From NCBI RefSeq assembly GCF_034377285.1, contig NZ_CP139715.1, positions 2,092,001 through 2,156,000 of the forward strand: 64,000 nucleotides of DNA. Direction: 5' to 3'. The notes beneath the pieces are model-generated. The model made no database searches and had not been told where the DNA came from. It saw only the letters and a list, made by a program, of their open reading frames with translations. Below, one piece after another: positions 20,430-27,982 of this stretch. The DNA is from Thalassobaculum sp. OXR-137. GTDB taxonomy: Bacteria; Pseudomonadota; Alphaproteobacteria; Thalassobaculales; Thalassobaculaceae. The first letter of the stretch is position 1. Every line of letters begins with the position of its first letter. Made by a program: the position numbers and the translations under genes.

Positions 20430-20466
20430 AGCCGGCGGTGTCTCGCACATCGCCGGCTCTTTCTTG
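20430..20466 (+). terminator. Rho-independent terminator after katE
   Basis: Stem AGCCGGCG/CGCCGGCT extended by wobble and further pairs, followed by CTCTTTCTT. It lies 50 bp after the katE stop and ends just before the TetR operator. Confidence 0.65.
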
Positions 20467-20475
20467 CCACTTTAC

Positions 20476-20501
20476 AAACATACCAACCAGTCGGTATGTT
20501 T
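20476..20501. promoter_or_regulatory. Palindromic TetR-family operator
   Basis: Perfect 9-bp arms AAACATACC and GGTATGTTT separated by eight bases, ending 22 bp before the tetR start codon. The layout (ACATACC-N8-GGTATGT) matches the style of operators bound by TetR-family repressors, so autoregulation of the tetR/fusion pair is likely. Confidence 0.72.
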
Positions 20502-20523
20502 CATTGCAACGAAGGAGACGCGC

Positions 20524-21159
20524 ATGCCCAGGCCCACCGCCGGAACGCCGAGTGCCCGCGACAAGCTGCTCGACGCCGCCCTGTCGGTGATCCGCGCCAA
20601 GGGCTATTCGGCCACGAGCGTCGACGAACTCTGCGCCGAGGCCGGCGTAACGAAGGGCGCCTTCTTCCATCACTTCAAGAGCAAGGACGGGCTGGCGGTC
20701 GCCGCGGCCGAGCACTGGTCCGAGGTGACCGGCGACCTGTTCGCCTCCGCCGCCTATCATGACCATGCGGATCCGCTGGACCGGGTCCTCGGCTACCTCC
20801 GGTTCCGCCGGGCGCTGATCGCCGGCGAGGTCAGCGAGTTCACCTGCCTTGTCGGCACGATGGTGCAGGAAGCCTACGACGCTCATCCCGACATCGCGGC
20901 CGCCTGCGGACGCAGCATCTTCTCTCACGCCCGCACCCTGGAGAGCGATATCGCCGCGGCGATGGCCGACCGGGGTGTCGCCGGGACCGATTGGACCGCC
21001 GCAAGCCTCGCCCTGCATACCCAGGCGGTGCTCCAGGGCGCCTTCATCCTGGCCAAGGCCGGCGGCGGCGGCGGCGTCGCTGTCGAGCAGGTCGACCACC
21101 TCTATCGCTACATCACGCTCCTGTTCGGAGCCTCCGGGAACAAGGAACCGAGGACATGA
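20524..21159 (+). CDS. TetR/AcrR family transcriptional regulator
   Basis: Repressor of 211 aa. The N-terminal HTH is complete (DAALSVIRAKGYSATSVDEL then AEAGVTKGAFFHHFKSKDGL). The C-terminal ligand domain contains AFILAKAGGG, often seen in regulators paired with stress or detoxification genes. Start ATG 20524 has AAGGAGA upstream. Its TGA overlaps the ATG of the AHSA1-VOC gene, so the regulator and its likely target are made together, and the palindrome at 20476-20501 sits in their common promoter. The inducer is unknown. Confidence 0.92.
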   Translation: MPRPTAGTPSARDKLLDAALSVIRAKGYSATSVDELCAEAGVTKGAFFHHFKSKDGLAVAAAEHWSEVTGDLFASAAYHDHADPLDRVLGYLRFRRALIAGEVSEFTCLVGTMVQEAYDAHPDIAAACGRSIFSHARTLESDIAAAMADRGVAGTDWTAASLALHTQAVLQGAFILAKAGGGGGVAVEQVDHLYRYITLLFGASGNKEPRT

Positions 21160-22136
21160 CCGTGCCTGTTCAGAAGCCCGACGACCTCACCCTCGTCATC
21201 GACCGCGTCCTCGACGCCCCCCGCTCGGCCGTCTGGCGTTGCTGGAGCGAGCCGGACCTGATGATGCAGTGGTATTGCCCCAAGCCCTGGCAGGTCACCG
21301 CCGCCGAGATGGATCTGTACCCGGGCGGCCGGTTCAACACGGTGATGGAAGGACCGGACGGCGAGCGGTTCGACAATGTGGGCTCGTTCCTGAAGGTCGA
21401 ACCGGGCCGCCATCTCACCTTCACCGACGCCTATACCGAAGGCTTCGTGCCCTCGGGCAAACATTTCATGACGGGCTTTCTGACCCTGGAGGAAGCGGAG
21501 GGAGGCCGGACGCGCATGATCTGGGGCGCCCGCCATTCCTCGGTCGAGACTGTGCAGCAGCATCTGGAGATGGGATTCGAGGCGGGCTGGAACGCGGCAG
21601 CCGACCAGCTCGAGGCGCTGGCCGCATCGCTGCCCGTGCCGATCGGTGCCGACCTGCTGTTCACCTCCAAGGCGCGCACCTGCCTGTTTCTGCCCGAAGG
21701 CGCGTTGGAGGCTGCGGAGTTCTACATCTCCCTGCTGCCGGACAGCCGGATCGAGCAGGTCTATCGGCCCGATCCCAACGGGCCGCCGCTGGTGGTCGAG
21801 TTCACCCTCGGCGGCACGCCTTACATGACGATGAACGGCTGTCCGGCGACCACGCCGTCCCATGCGGTGTCGATCTCCGTCCTGACCGAGGATCAGGCCG
21901 AGACCGACCGGCTCTGGGCCGCGCTGTCGGCGGATGGCGGGGAGGGCGGCCAGTGTGGCTGGATCGTCGATAGGTTCGGGATCCACTGGCAGATCGTGCC
22001 GAAGGCGCTGCCCCGGCTGATGCATGCCGCAGACCCCGAGGCGGCGGGCCGCGTAATGGAGGCGTTGATGGGTATGGGCAAGATCGACGTGGCCGGGTTG
22101 CAGGTCGCGTTCCTGGGGCACCGCGCGGCCGGTTGA
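21156..22136 (+). CDS. AHSA1/SRPBCC - VOC (PhnB-like) fusion protein
   Basis: Protein of 326 aa built of two domains normally found as separate proteins. Residues 1-155 form an AHSA1-type START-like lipid or small-ligand binding domain (RVLDAPRSAVWRCWSEPDLM, YPGGRFNTVMEGPDGERF). Residues 165-315 form a PhnB-like VOC domain (CLFLPEGALEAAEFYISLLP, then GWIVDRFGIHWQIVPKALPR). Both domain types bind hydrophobic small molecules and are common in TetR-controlled detoxification loci. The ATG overlaps the tetR stop (ATGA). Enzyme activity, if any, cannot be assigned. Confidence 0.85.
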   Translation: MTVPVQKPDDLTLVIDRVLDAPRSAVWRCWSEPDLMMQWYCPKPWQVTAAEMDLYPGGRFNTVMEGPDGERFDNVGSFLKVEPGRHLTFTDAYTEGFVPSGKHFMTGFLTLEEAEGGRTRMIWGARHSSVETVQQHLEMGFEAGWNAAADQLEALAASLPVPIGADLLFTSKARTCLFLPEGALEAAEFYISLLPDSRIEQVYRPDPNGPPLVVEFTLGGTPYMTMNGCPATTPSHAVSISVLTEDQAETDRLWAALSADGGEGGQCGWIVDRFGIHWQIVPKALPRLMHAADPEAAGRVMEALMGMGKIDVAGLQVAFLGHRAAG

Positions 22137-22476
22137 GCGGGGGCCGGTCTCCTTGCGCTACGGGGCGTCATACGGAATTTGCGAAAAATTTCCCGGTGCG
22201 CCTTAACATGTGTCGTTGAAGCAAGTGGCAAGAACCGGCTGCTCCAGGCGCCGGTTGGCCCTTCTCCGCGGGAGAAACGCTCACGAATTACACGCGGTCA
22301 AAGATGTAAGTCCCTATCACAAAAGATAATTTCTCGAGTTTTCGCGATGACTTCTCGGATCCGATACTAGAGAGCATGGTTAACAAGCAATTAATTATAA
22401 CATTAAAGGTATTTTAATCAGTAACCCCCAATTATCTCCTACGTCGGAACCACCGCTTTGGATCATGGGGGAAGCT
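22137..22476. other. Intergenic region before the chemoreceptor gene
   Basis: This 340-bp stretch holds no gene. The first part has two small hairpins (AACCGGC/GCCGGTT near 22233-22256 and a TTCTC/GAGAA stem near 22262-22276) that could end the upstream transcript. From about 22290 onward the base composition drops sharply to AT-rich (for example CAATTAATTATAACATTAAA near 22390), the most AT-rich run noticed in the window and a likely promoter for the receptor. I could not assign -35/-10 boxes with confidence. Confidence 0.45.
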
Positions 22477-23289
22477 ATGAGCGCTGATCTACGGGCCCAT
22501 GTTGACTTTATCGAGCTGTCATCTGGTGAGAGAAAGCTCCTGGCAGAGTTCTTTCCTGTGGTCGAACAGCACCTTCCGGGAATTCTCACCCGCTTCTACG
22601 AAAAGCTCGGCGGCATTCCCCATCTGTCGGCCATGTTCGACTCCGCCGCTCGGCAGAAGCATGCCGCCACGGCCCAGGCGTCGCATTGGAAGCGCATGTT
22701 CACCGCCGGCGACAACCAGGACTATTTCGACTCGGTTCAGCGGATCGGCGAGGTTCACAACACGCTCGGCCTGGAGACCTCCTGGTACATCGACGGGTAT
22801 ACCCGTATCACGGCGGAACTCCACCGACTGGCGATCACCCATTCCCTGACCGGCTTCTCCATGAAGGCGGCCGGGGAGCGCGCGGGCAACCTGGTCGCGG
22901 CTTTGGACAAGGTGATCCTGCTGGACATCAACCTGGTGATCGGCGTGTATCTGGAGGCCAAGGAGCGGGATCACCGCAAGCGGCTGTCCCAGCTCTCCAC
23001 CCAGTTCGACGACTCCATCGGCAAGCTCACCCAGTCGCTGTCCTCGGCGGCGGAGGCCATGGGCCGGACTGCGGCCGGACTGACCGGAGAGGCCGATGCC
23101 ACCCGCAACGCATCGTCGATGGCCGTCTCCCGCGCCTCCGACATGAGCGTCAACGTTCAGACGATCTCCAGTGCCATGGAGGAGATGAGCGCCACCATCG
23201 CCGAAATCTCCCAGCAGGCGAACGGTGCCGTAAGGGAAATGCGCGGCGCGTCGGAACTGGCCTCGAACGCGACCGACACCGTCTGTTGA
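22477..23289 (+). pseudogene. Globin-coupled chemotaxis receptor, 5' fragment (interrupted by IS21-family element)
   Basis: Residues 1-165 form a protoglobin sensor domain with the proximal haem histidine H94 in RIGEVHNTLGLETSWYIDGY. From about residue 170 a coiled coil leads into a methyl-accepting signalling domain. There is no transmembrane segment, so the receptor was soluble, like HemAT aerotaxis sensors. The frame runs into the insertion and stops at 23287-23289 (ATDTVC then stop). Removing the element and one ACCGTC copy joins codon 269 in frame to the fragment after the insertion, giving 448 aa. Start ATG 22477 is chosen over ATG 22465 because GGGGGAAG precedes it. Confidence 0.9.
23278..23283. 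repeat. Target-site duplication, left copy (ACCGTC)
   Basis: Six bases immediately before the left end of the insertion, identical to 25625-25630. Confidence 0.8.
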
Positions 23290-23334
23290 TACCGGAGTGA
23301 ATCTCCCCAGAACCGCCGTTTGAAAATTCCCCAG
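23284..23334 (+). repeat. IS21-family left terminal repeat
   Basis: Begins TGTTGATACCGG and contains two CCCCAG motifs (TCTCCCCAGAACCGCCG and AAAATTCCCCAG). It is an imperfect inverted match of the right end at 25574-25624. Confidence 0.85.
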
Positions 23335-23343
23335 TTGGCGTGT

Positions 23344-23379
23344 CGCCGGTCATCCGGGGCGCGCCCCGGATGACCGGCG
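23344..23379. repeat. 36-bp perfect palindrome near the IS left end
   Basis: Two uninterrupted 18-base arms (CGCCGGTCATCCGGGGCG and its exact complement) with no spacer, between the left terminal repeat and istA. It would form a very stable hairpin in RNA read through from outside the element. Confidence 0.8.
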
Positions 23380-23426
23380 GCGGCGAGTTGCCGATGCTCC
23401 TCTCGGTCGGCGAGAGGAGTTCGGCG

Positions 23427-24695
23427 GTGATCAAACTGGGAGAGATGCTCATGATCTTGGAACTGCATCGGCAGGGGCTGTCTATATCGGCGATCGCACG
23501 GGAGAGCGGGTTCGACCGCAAGACCGTTCGTCGCTACATCGAGCGCGGCCTGGAGCCACCGAGCTATGGCCCACGCAGGCCACGGTCACGTCTGCTGGAT
23601 CCGTACACCCCCTATCTGCGCGAACGCGTGATGACGTGGCCTGGCCTGACCGGCGCCCGGCTGCTGCGAGAATTGCGGGACCTCGGCTATAGCGGCGGCT
23701 ATACGGCGGTGACGGATTATCTGCGTGATATCCGTCCCGCGCCGACACCGGGTTATGAGATCCGCTTCGAGACACCTCCCGGTCAGCAAGGACAGGTCGA
23801 CTTTGCTCAGTTCCAGGTGGTGTTCACCGATGAGCCGGAACAGCCGCGGATCGTGTGGCTGTTCTCGCTGGTCCTGGGGCATAGCCGCCTGATCTGGGCA
23901 CGGTTCGTCGCCCATCAGGACCTAGCGACAGTGCTGCGCTGCCACGTCGCCGCCTTCGACGCGATCGGCGGCGTGCCACGCGAGCTTCTCTACGACCGCA
24001 TGAAGACGGCGGTGATCGGCGAAGCTGCTGACGGGGAGCCGCGCGGCATCGTCTACAACAGGGCCCTTGTGGATCTGGCCCGCCACTATGGCTTCCACCC
24101 GCGCGCGTGCCAGCCCTACCGGGCCAAGACCAAGGGCAAGGTCGAGCGGCCGTTCCGATACATCCGCGAGGACTTCTTCTTGGCCCGTTCGTTCCGCAAC
24201 CTGGACGATCTGAACGAGCAGCTGCGGCGCTGGCTGGACAGTGTCGCCAATCCCAGGGTGCATGCCACAACCCGGCGGGTCGTGAACGAGGCGTTCGCCG
24301 AGGAGAAGCCGCACCTGCTGGTTCTGCCTCTGGCGCCGTTCCGCTCCGTACTACGTCTGGAGCGACGGATCTCCCGGGAAGGGATGGTAAGCGTCGGTGG
24401 CAACTTCTACAGCGTTCCGGATGCCACCCGGCGGCGCACGGTCGAGGTGCACACGCTCGCCCAGGAGATCAGGATCTTCGAGGACGGCACGTTGATCGCG
24501 ACCCATCCGGTCCTGGAAGGCCGCCACCAGCGCCGGGTGGCTCCTGGACACCGAAAAGGAGGGGGCTCCACAGGACGAAGACGTGGAGCCGACGGAGATG
24601 TGGTCGTCAGCCGAACCGGCGACGTGGTCGCTCAGCGCTCCCTGGAGTTCTACGACGCTGTCGCTCGCCGTCTTGCCCGGGAGTGCCGGTCATGA
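23427..24695 (+). CDS. istA: IstA transposase (IS21 family)
   Basis: Protein of 422 aa from GTG 23427, which gives the family start IKLGEMLMILELHRQGLSIS and has GAGAGGAG upstream; the frame is open back to 23340. An N-terminal helix-turn-helix (SISAIARESGFDRKTVRRYI) is followed by a DDE integrase core with aspartates in GQVDFAQFQ and LLYDRMKTAV and glutamate in KGKVERPFRYIRE. The C-terminal beta-rich domain contains VGGNFYSVPDATRRR. It cuts and joins the element ends. Its stop overlaps the istB start (ATGA), the normal IS21 arrangement. Confidence 0.95.
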   Translation: MIKLGEMLMILELHRQGLSISAIARESGFDRKTVRRYIERGLEPPSYGPRRPRSRLLDPYTPYLRERVMTWPGLTGARLLRELRDLGYSGGYTAVTDYLRDIRPAPTPGYEIRFETPPGQQGQVDFAQFQVVFTDEPEQPRIVWLFSLVLGHSRLIWARFVAHQDLATVLRCHVAAFDAIGGVPRELLYDRMKTAVIGEAADGEPRGIVYNRALVDLARHYGFHPRACQPYRAKTKGKVERPFRYIREDFFLARSFRNLDDLNEQLRRWLDSVANPRVHATTRRVVNEAFAEEKPHLLVLPLAPFRSVLRLERRISREGMVSVGGNFYSVPDATRRRTVEVHTLAQEIRIFEDGTLIATHPVLEGRHQRRVAPGHRKGGGSTGRRRGADGDVVVSRTGDVVAQRSLEFYDAVARRLARECRS

Positions 24696-25564
24696 GCGCT
24701 CCAGGTGATCTGACCCCGTCGACCCTGGAGCGGATCCGCCACGATCTGGTCGGTCTGAAAATGCCACGCGCCCTGGAAGCCCTCGATCAGGTCGTGCGCC
24801 GCCTCGAGCACGGGGAGATCGGTGCTCTGGAGGCCATCGACATGCTGCTCGCCGAGGAACTGACCCTGCGCGAGAACAGCCGCATCAAGACGGCCCTGCG
24901 CATGGGCCGACTGGCGACCATCAAGACGCTCTCAGGGTTCGACTTCTCCTTCCAGCCGTCGCTCGACCGCGATCGTATCCTCACCCTCGCACAACTCGGC
25001 TTTATCGGTCGCTGCGAGGTCGTCCACTTCCTCGGCCCGCCCGGCACCGGCAAGAGCCATCTGGCCATCGCCCTCGGCGTCGAGGCGGTGAAGGCAGGGC
25101 GCAGTGTCTACTTTTGCACACTCGCCGACCTGCTCGGGCAACTCGCCCGCGCCGAGCGCGAGGGACGGCTGACGGAACGCATACGCTTCTTCTGTCGACC
25201 GGCTCTGCTGATCGTTGACGAGATCGGCTACCTGCCCGTCGTTCCTGGGGGTGGCAACCTGTTCTTCCAGCTGGTCAACGCCCGATACGAGCGTGGTGCG
25301 ATGGTCCTGACCTCCAACCGCGGCTTTGCCGAATGGGGCGAGGTGTTCGGAGACCCGGTCGTCGCCACCGCACTCCTCGACCGCCTGCTGCATCATGCTC
25401 TGGTCATCCAGATCGAAGGCTCCAGCTACCGGTTGCGCCAGCACGCCGACCTCATGCCCGAGCACGTCCGCTCCAAGGCTACCATCACACCGCCGACCCC
25501 AGCACCGCTACGACGGCCAAGGGGACGGCCGCCCAAAAACGACCACATCACCGCGACAACCTGA
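24692..25564 (+). CDS. istB: IstB ATPase helper (IS21 family)
   Basis: Protein of 290 aa, somewhat longer than the usual 250-260 because of a basic C-terminal tail. It is an AAA+ ATPase with Walker A GPPGTGKSHLAIAL, Walker B LLIVDEIGYLP and a sensor block VLTSNRGFAEWGEVFGD. IstB assembles on target DNA and presents it to IstA. Translation is coupled to istA by a 4-bp overlap. The gene ends just before the right terminal repeat. Confidence 0.95.
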   Translation: MSAPGDLTPSTLERIRHDLVGLKMPRALEALDQVVRRLEHGEIGALEAIDMLLAEELTLRENSRIKTALRMGRLATIKTLSGFDFSFQPSLDRDRILTLAQLGFIGRCEVVHFLGPPGTGKSHLAIALGVEAVKAGRSVYFCTLADLLGQLARAEREGRLTERIRFFCRPALLIVDEIGYLPVVPGGGNLFFQLVNARYERGAMVLTSNRGFAEWGEVFGDPVVATALLDRLLHHALVIQIEGSSYRLRQHADLMPEHVRSKATITPPTPAPLRRPRGRPPKNDHITATT

Positions 25565-25573
25565 CCGGCGAAA

Positions 25574-25624
25574 CTGGGGAAATTTACTTCGGCGCTTCTG
25601 GGGAAATTACGGGCGGCATTGACA
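25574..25624 (-). repeat. IS21-family right terminal repeat
   Basis: Ends GGGCGGCATTGACA; its reverse complement aligns along 51 bp with the left end and also holds two CCCCAG motifs. Confidence 0.85.
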
Positions 25625-25630
25625 ACCGTC
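25625..25630. repeat. Target-site duplication, right copy (ACCGTC)
   Basis: Identical to 23278-23283 on the other side of the element. Confidence 0.8.
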
Positions 25631-26170
25631 GGCGATCTCGCCACCGTCACCACCGAGATTTCCAATGTCCTGAGCCTGATCCGCGACATCGCCGACCAGA
25701 CCAATCTGCTGGCGCTGAACGCGACGATCGAAGCGGCGCGGGCGGGGGATGCCGGCAAGGGCTTCGCGGTGGTCGCCGGCGAAGTGAAGAGCCTTGCCAA
25801 GCAGACCGGCGACGCGACGGTGGAGATCACCTCCCTGGTCGACCGCATCCAGCAGGCCTCCGGCCAGAGCTGCGAGATCGTCGCCTCGATCTCCGAGACC
25901 ATCGGCCGGATGGAGGAGATGGCCCAGGCCATCGCCGGCGCCGTCGAGCAGCAGAACGCGGCGACGGGCGAGATCACCCAGAACGTCGCCCAGGCGACCC
26001 AGGGCACCCAGGAAGTCTCCCGGCTTGCCGAGGACGTCCAGAACACCGCCGACCGCACCTCGGATGCCGCCGCCTCCGTGACCAGCGCCGCCGACGGACT
26101 GATGGCCGACATCAAGTCGCTGACCGAGCAGTCGTCCGCCTTCGTCGGCAAGATCAGCGCGATGAACTGA
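25625..26170 (+). pseudogene. Globin-coupled chemotaxis receptor, 3' fragment (signalling domain)
   Basis: About 180 codons of the receptor's cytoplasmic signalling domain: the hairpin tip [20 protein letters not shown] and [20 protein letters not shown], then the descending helix to the stop at 26170. It contacts CheA and CheW in intact receptors. A TTG at 25619 inside the insertion end could in principle start an orphan signalling fragment, but no ribosome site is evident. The reading frame is otherwise undamaged, so the insertion looks recent. Confidence 0.9.
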
Positions 26171-26176
26171 CCCCCT

Positions 26177-26210
26177 CCGGCTACGGGGCGATCTTACGCC
26201 CTGTAGCCGG
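26177..26210. terminator. Hairpin between convergent receptor and aldolase genes
   Basis: A 14-bp stem with one mismatch (CCGGCTACGGGGCG against CGCCCTGTAGCCGG) and a six-base loop spans the end of the receptor gene and the last codons of the convergent aldolase gene. Likely a bidirectional terminator. Confidence 0.6.
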
Positions 26211-26967
26211 GCTCCTCGCGGTCCAGCATCCGGCGCAGCGCTGTGAAGTGGCGATCCGCCACCGCCTTGCGCTCGGTCTCCATCTGACCCATCACCCGGG
26301 CCCTGACATTGTCGCCGATCTTCCGGAGGGTGCCGCCGGTCGACTTGGCGTGCACCTGAAACATGCAGGCGCGCTCCAGGTAGTACAGGTCGTTGAAGGC
26401 GTCGGCGACGGTCGGCCCGCTGACCATGACGCCGTGGGAGGCCAGCATCAGGATCGGCTTGCCGTCCATCTGCGCGGCCATCCTGTCGCCTTCCTCGGTC
26501 GCCAGCGCCAGACCTTCGTAATCGTCGTCATAGGCGATGCGGTCGTCGAACATCAGCGCGTTCTGCTCCACCATCTCCAGCCGCCCGCCTTCCAGCAGGG
26601 TCAGCGCCGTGGCGTAGGGCTGGTGGGTGTGCAGGACCACCGCGGCGTTCGGGTGGTTGATGTGGATGCGCGAGTGGATGCAGAAGGCCGTCGCTTCCAC
26701 CGTCTCGCGGCCCTCCAGCACCGTGCCGTCCACGTCGCACAGGACCAGGGACGAGGCGGTGATCTCCGACCAGTGCCAGCCGAACGGGTTGATCAGGAAC
26801 TTATCGCCCTTGATGCTGCCGTCCGGCTCCGGCACGGCGGCCGAGAAGTGGTTGTCGACCCCTTCGTTCAGGCCCATGCGCGCAGCCCAGCGCAGGGCGC
26901 AGGCGAGATCGACGCGAAGCTGCTGGACGGTGTCCGCGTACGAGGCGGGTGTGCTCATCTCGTTCAT
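26194..26967 (-). CDS. Class II aldolase/adducin family protein
   Basis: Protein of 257 aa in the class II aldolase/adducin fold. Zinc-binding histidines H113 and H115 (VVLHTHQPYA) and H178 (ASHGVMV) are present, with E91 in the region of the catalytic acid. Bacterial members act on phosphosugars or related hydroxy-acids; the substrate here is unknown. ATG 26967 is preceded by an ideal GGGAGGAAA site. It lies 13 bp downstream of the PhyH gene in the same direction, so the pair form an operon. Confidence 0.87.
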   Translation of the reverse strand: MNEMSTPASYADTVQQLRVDLACALRWAARMGLNEGVDNHFSAAVPEPDGSIKGDKFLINPFGWHWSEITASSLVLCDVDGTVLEGRETVEATAFCIHSRIHINHPNAAVVLHTHQPYATALTLLEGGRLEMVEQNALMFDDRIAYDDDYEGLALATEEGDRMAAQMDGKPILMLASHGVMVSGPTVADAFNDLYYLERACMFQVHAKSTGGTLRKIGDNVRARVMGQMETERKAVADRHFTALRRMLDREEPGYRA

Positions 26968-26980
26968 CTTGTTTCCTCCC

Positions 26981-27802
26981 TTATCCGTGTCCGACCCGGA
27001 AATCGTTCCGGCCACAGGCGTCCTTGCCGCGCAGCAGCCAGAGCGGCCGGGTGGTGAAATCGACCAGATTGCCCTTGGCCTGAAGCTCCCGTCCGATCTC
27101 CCGGTCGAATTGGGAGGTGGTGGGCATGTATCGGCAGACATAGCCGGCGCGGCGCTTGTCCGACCGGTTCGGCTCGGACCCGTGCACCAGATAGACGTCG
27201 TGCAGGGACAGCTGACCGGCCTCCAGCACGAAATCGACCGCGTCTGCCTCGTCGTATTCGTCGGGCGAGAGGACCTGGTTCAGGGCCAGCTCGTCGCTGT
27301 CGTCCTGGGCGTGTGCACGCAGACGCTGCTGCTTGTGGGAGCCGGGAATGACGCGCAGGCACCCGTTCTCCGGCGTGGCGTCGTCCAGCGCGATCCAGGC
27401 GGAGCAGGTGGCGAGCGGCCGGATCGGCCAGTACTCGCCGTCCTGGTGCCACGGCACCCGCTTGCCGGTCCCCGGCGGCTTGCCGAACACCGTGGTGCCC
27501 CACAGGGCGATGTCCGGCCCGATGAGCTGCTCGACCATGTCCAGCACCTCCGGGATGCGGGCATGGTCCAGCCACACGCCGGAGCCCTTCAGCCCCTGCA
27601 CCCCGCCCGAGGGGATATGCGGACAGATCATGTTGTCGGAGCCGACGCCGGGATTCGCGGCCTTCAGCGCCTCGAAATCGGCGCGCATCCGGTCCAGGGT
27701 GGCCGGCGGCAGACGCCAGTTGGGGATGACGAAGCCCTGGTCGTGATACTGCGCGACCTCGGCGTCGGACAGCAGGTGCGAGGCGGAAGCCTGGACGTTC
27801 AT
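26981..27802 (-). CDS. Phytanoyl-CoA dioxygenase (PhyH) family protein
   Basis: Fe(II)/2-oxoglutarate dioxygenase of 273 aa. The iron triad is H119 and D121 in VPWHQDGEYW and H207 in VYLVHGSEPNRS, and an arginine about ten residues later binds 2-oxoglutarate. LRVIPGSHKQQ is a further family hallmark. Substrates of bacterial PhyH proteins vary widely (ectoine, secondary metabolites, alkyl chains), so none is assigned. It is first in an operon with the class II aldolase, and divergent from lepA with 180 bp between. Confidence 0.88.
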   Translation of the reverse strand: MNVQASASHLLSDAEVAQYHDQGFVIPNWRLPPATLDRMRADFEALKAANPGVGSDNMICPHIPSGGVQGLKGSGVWLDHARIPEVLDMVEQLIGPDIALWGTTVFGKPPGTGKRVPWHQDGEYWPIRPLATCSAWIALDDATPENGCLRVIPGSHKQQRLRAHAQDDSDELALNQVLSPDEYDEADAVDFVLEAGQLSLHDVYLVHGSEPNRSDKRRAGYVCRYMPTTSQFDREIGRELQAKGNLVDFTTRPLWLLRGKDACGRNDFRVGHG

Positions 27803-27982
27803 GGCAGCGTTTCCTCTTTTTTTGCCATGCTAGGCCCGCAACCCGACCGGGTGAAGAGGCTGACGACATCGCCTTGAATCGTGCCGTGGCGGTGACGCTA
27901 TTGCCGCGCCGCAAAACAGAGCGATTTTTGCTATGGTGACGCCACTACCCAACCCCCACGATTTCGGGCATAACCCCGCGCT

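Larger units (their letters stand above)
23284..25624 (+). mobile_element. IS21-family insertion sequence, apparently intact
   Basis: Element of 2341 bp, typical IS21 size, carrying overlapping istA and istB. Ends are related 51-bp imperfect inverted repeats beginning TGT and ending ACA, each with two internal CCCCAG-containing transposase-site repeats. It is flanked by a 6-bp direct duplication ACCGTC. Both genes are open and all catalytic motifs are present, so it may still be active. It sits in codon 269-270 of the globin-coupled receptor. Confidence 0.92.
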
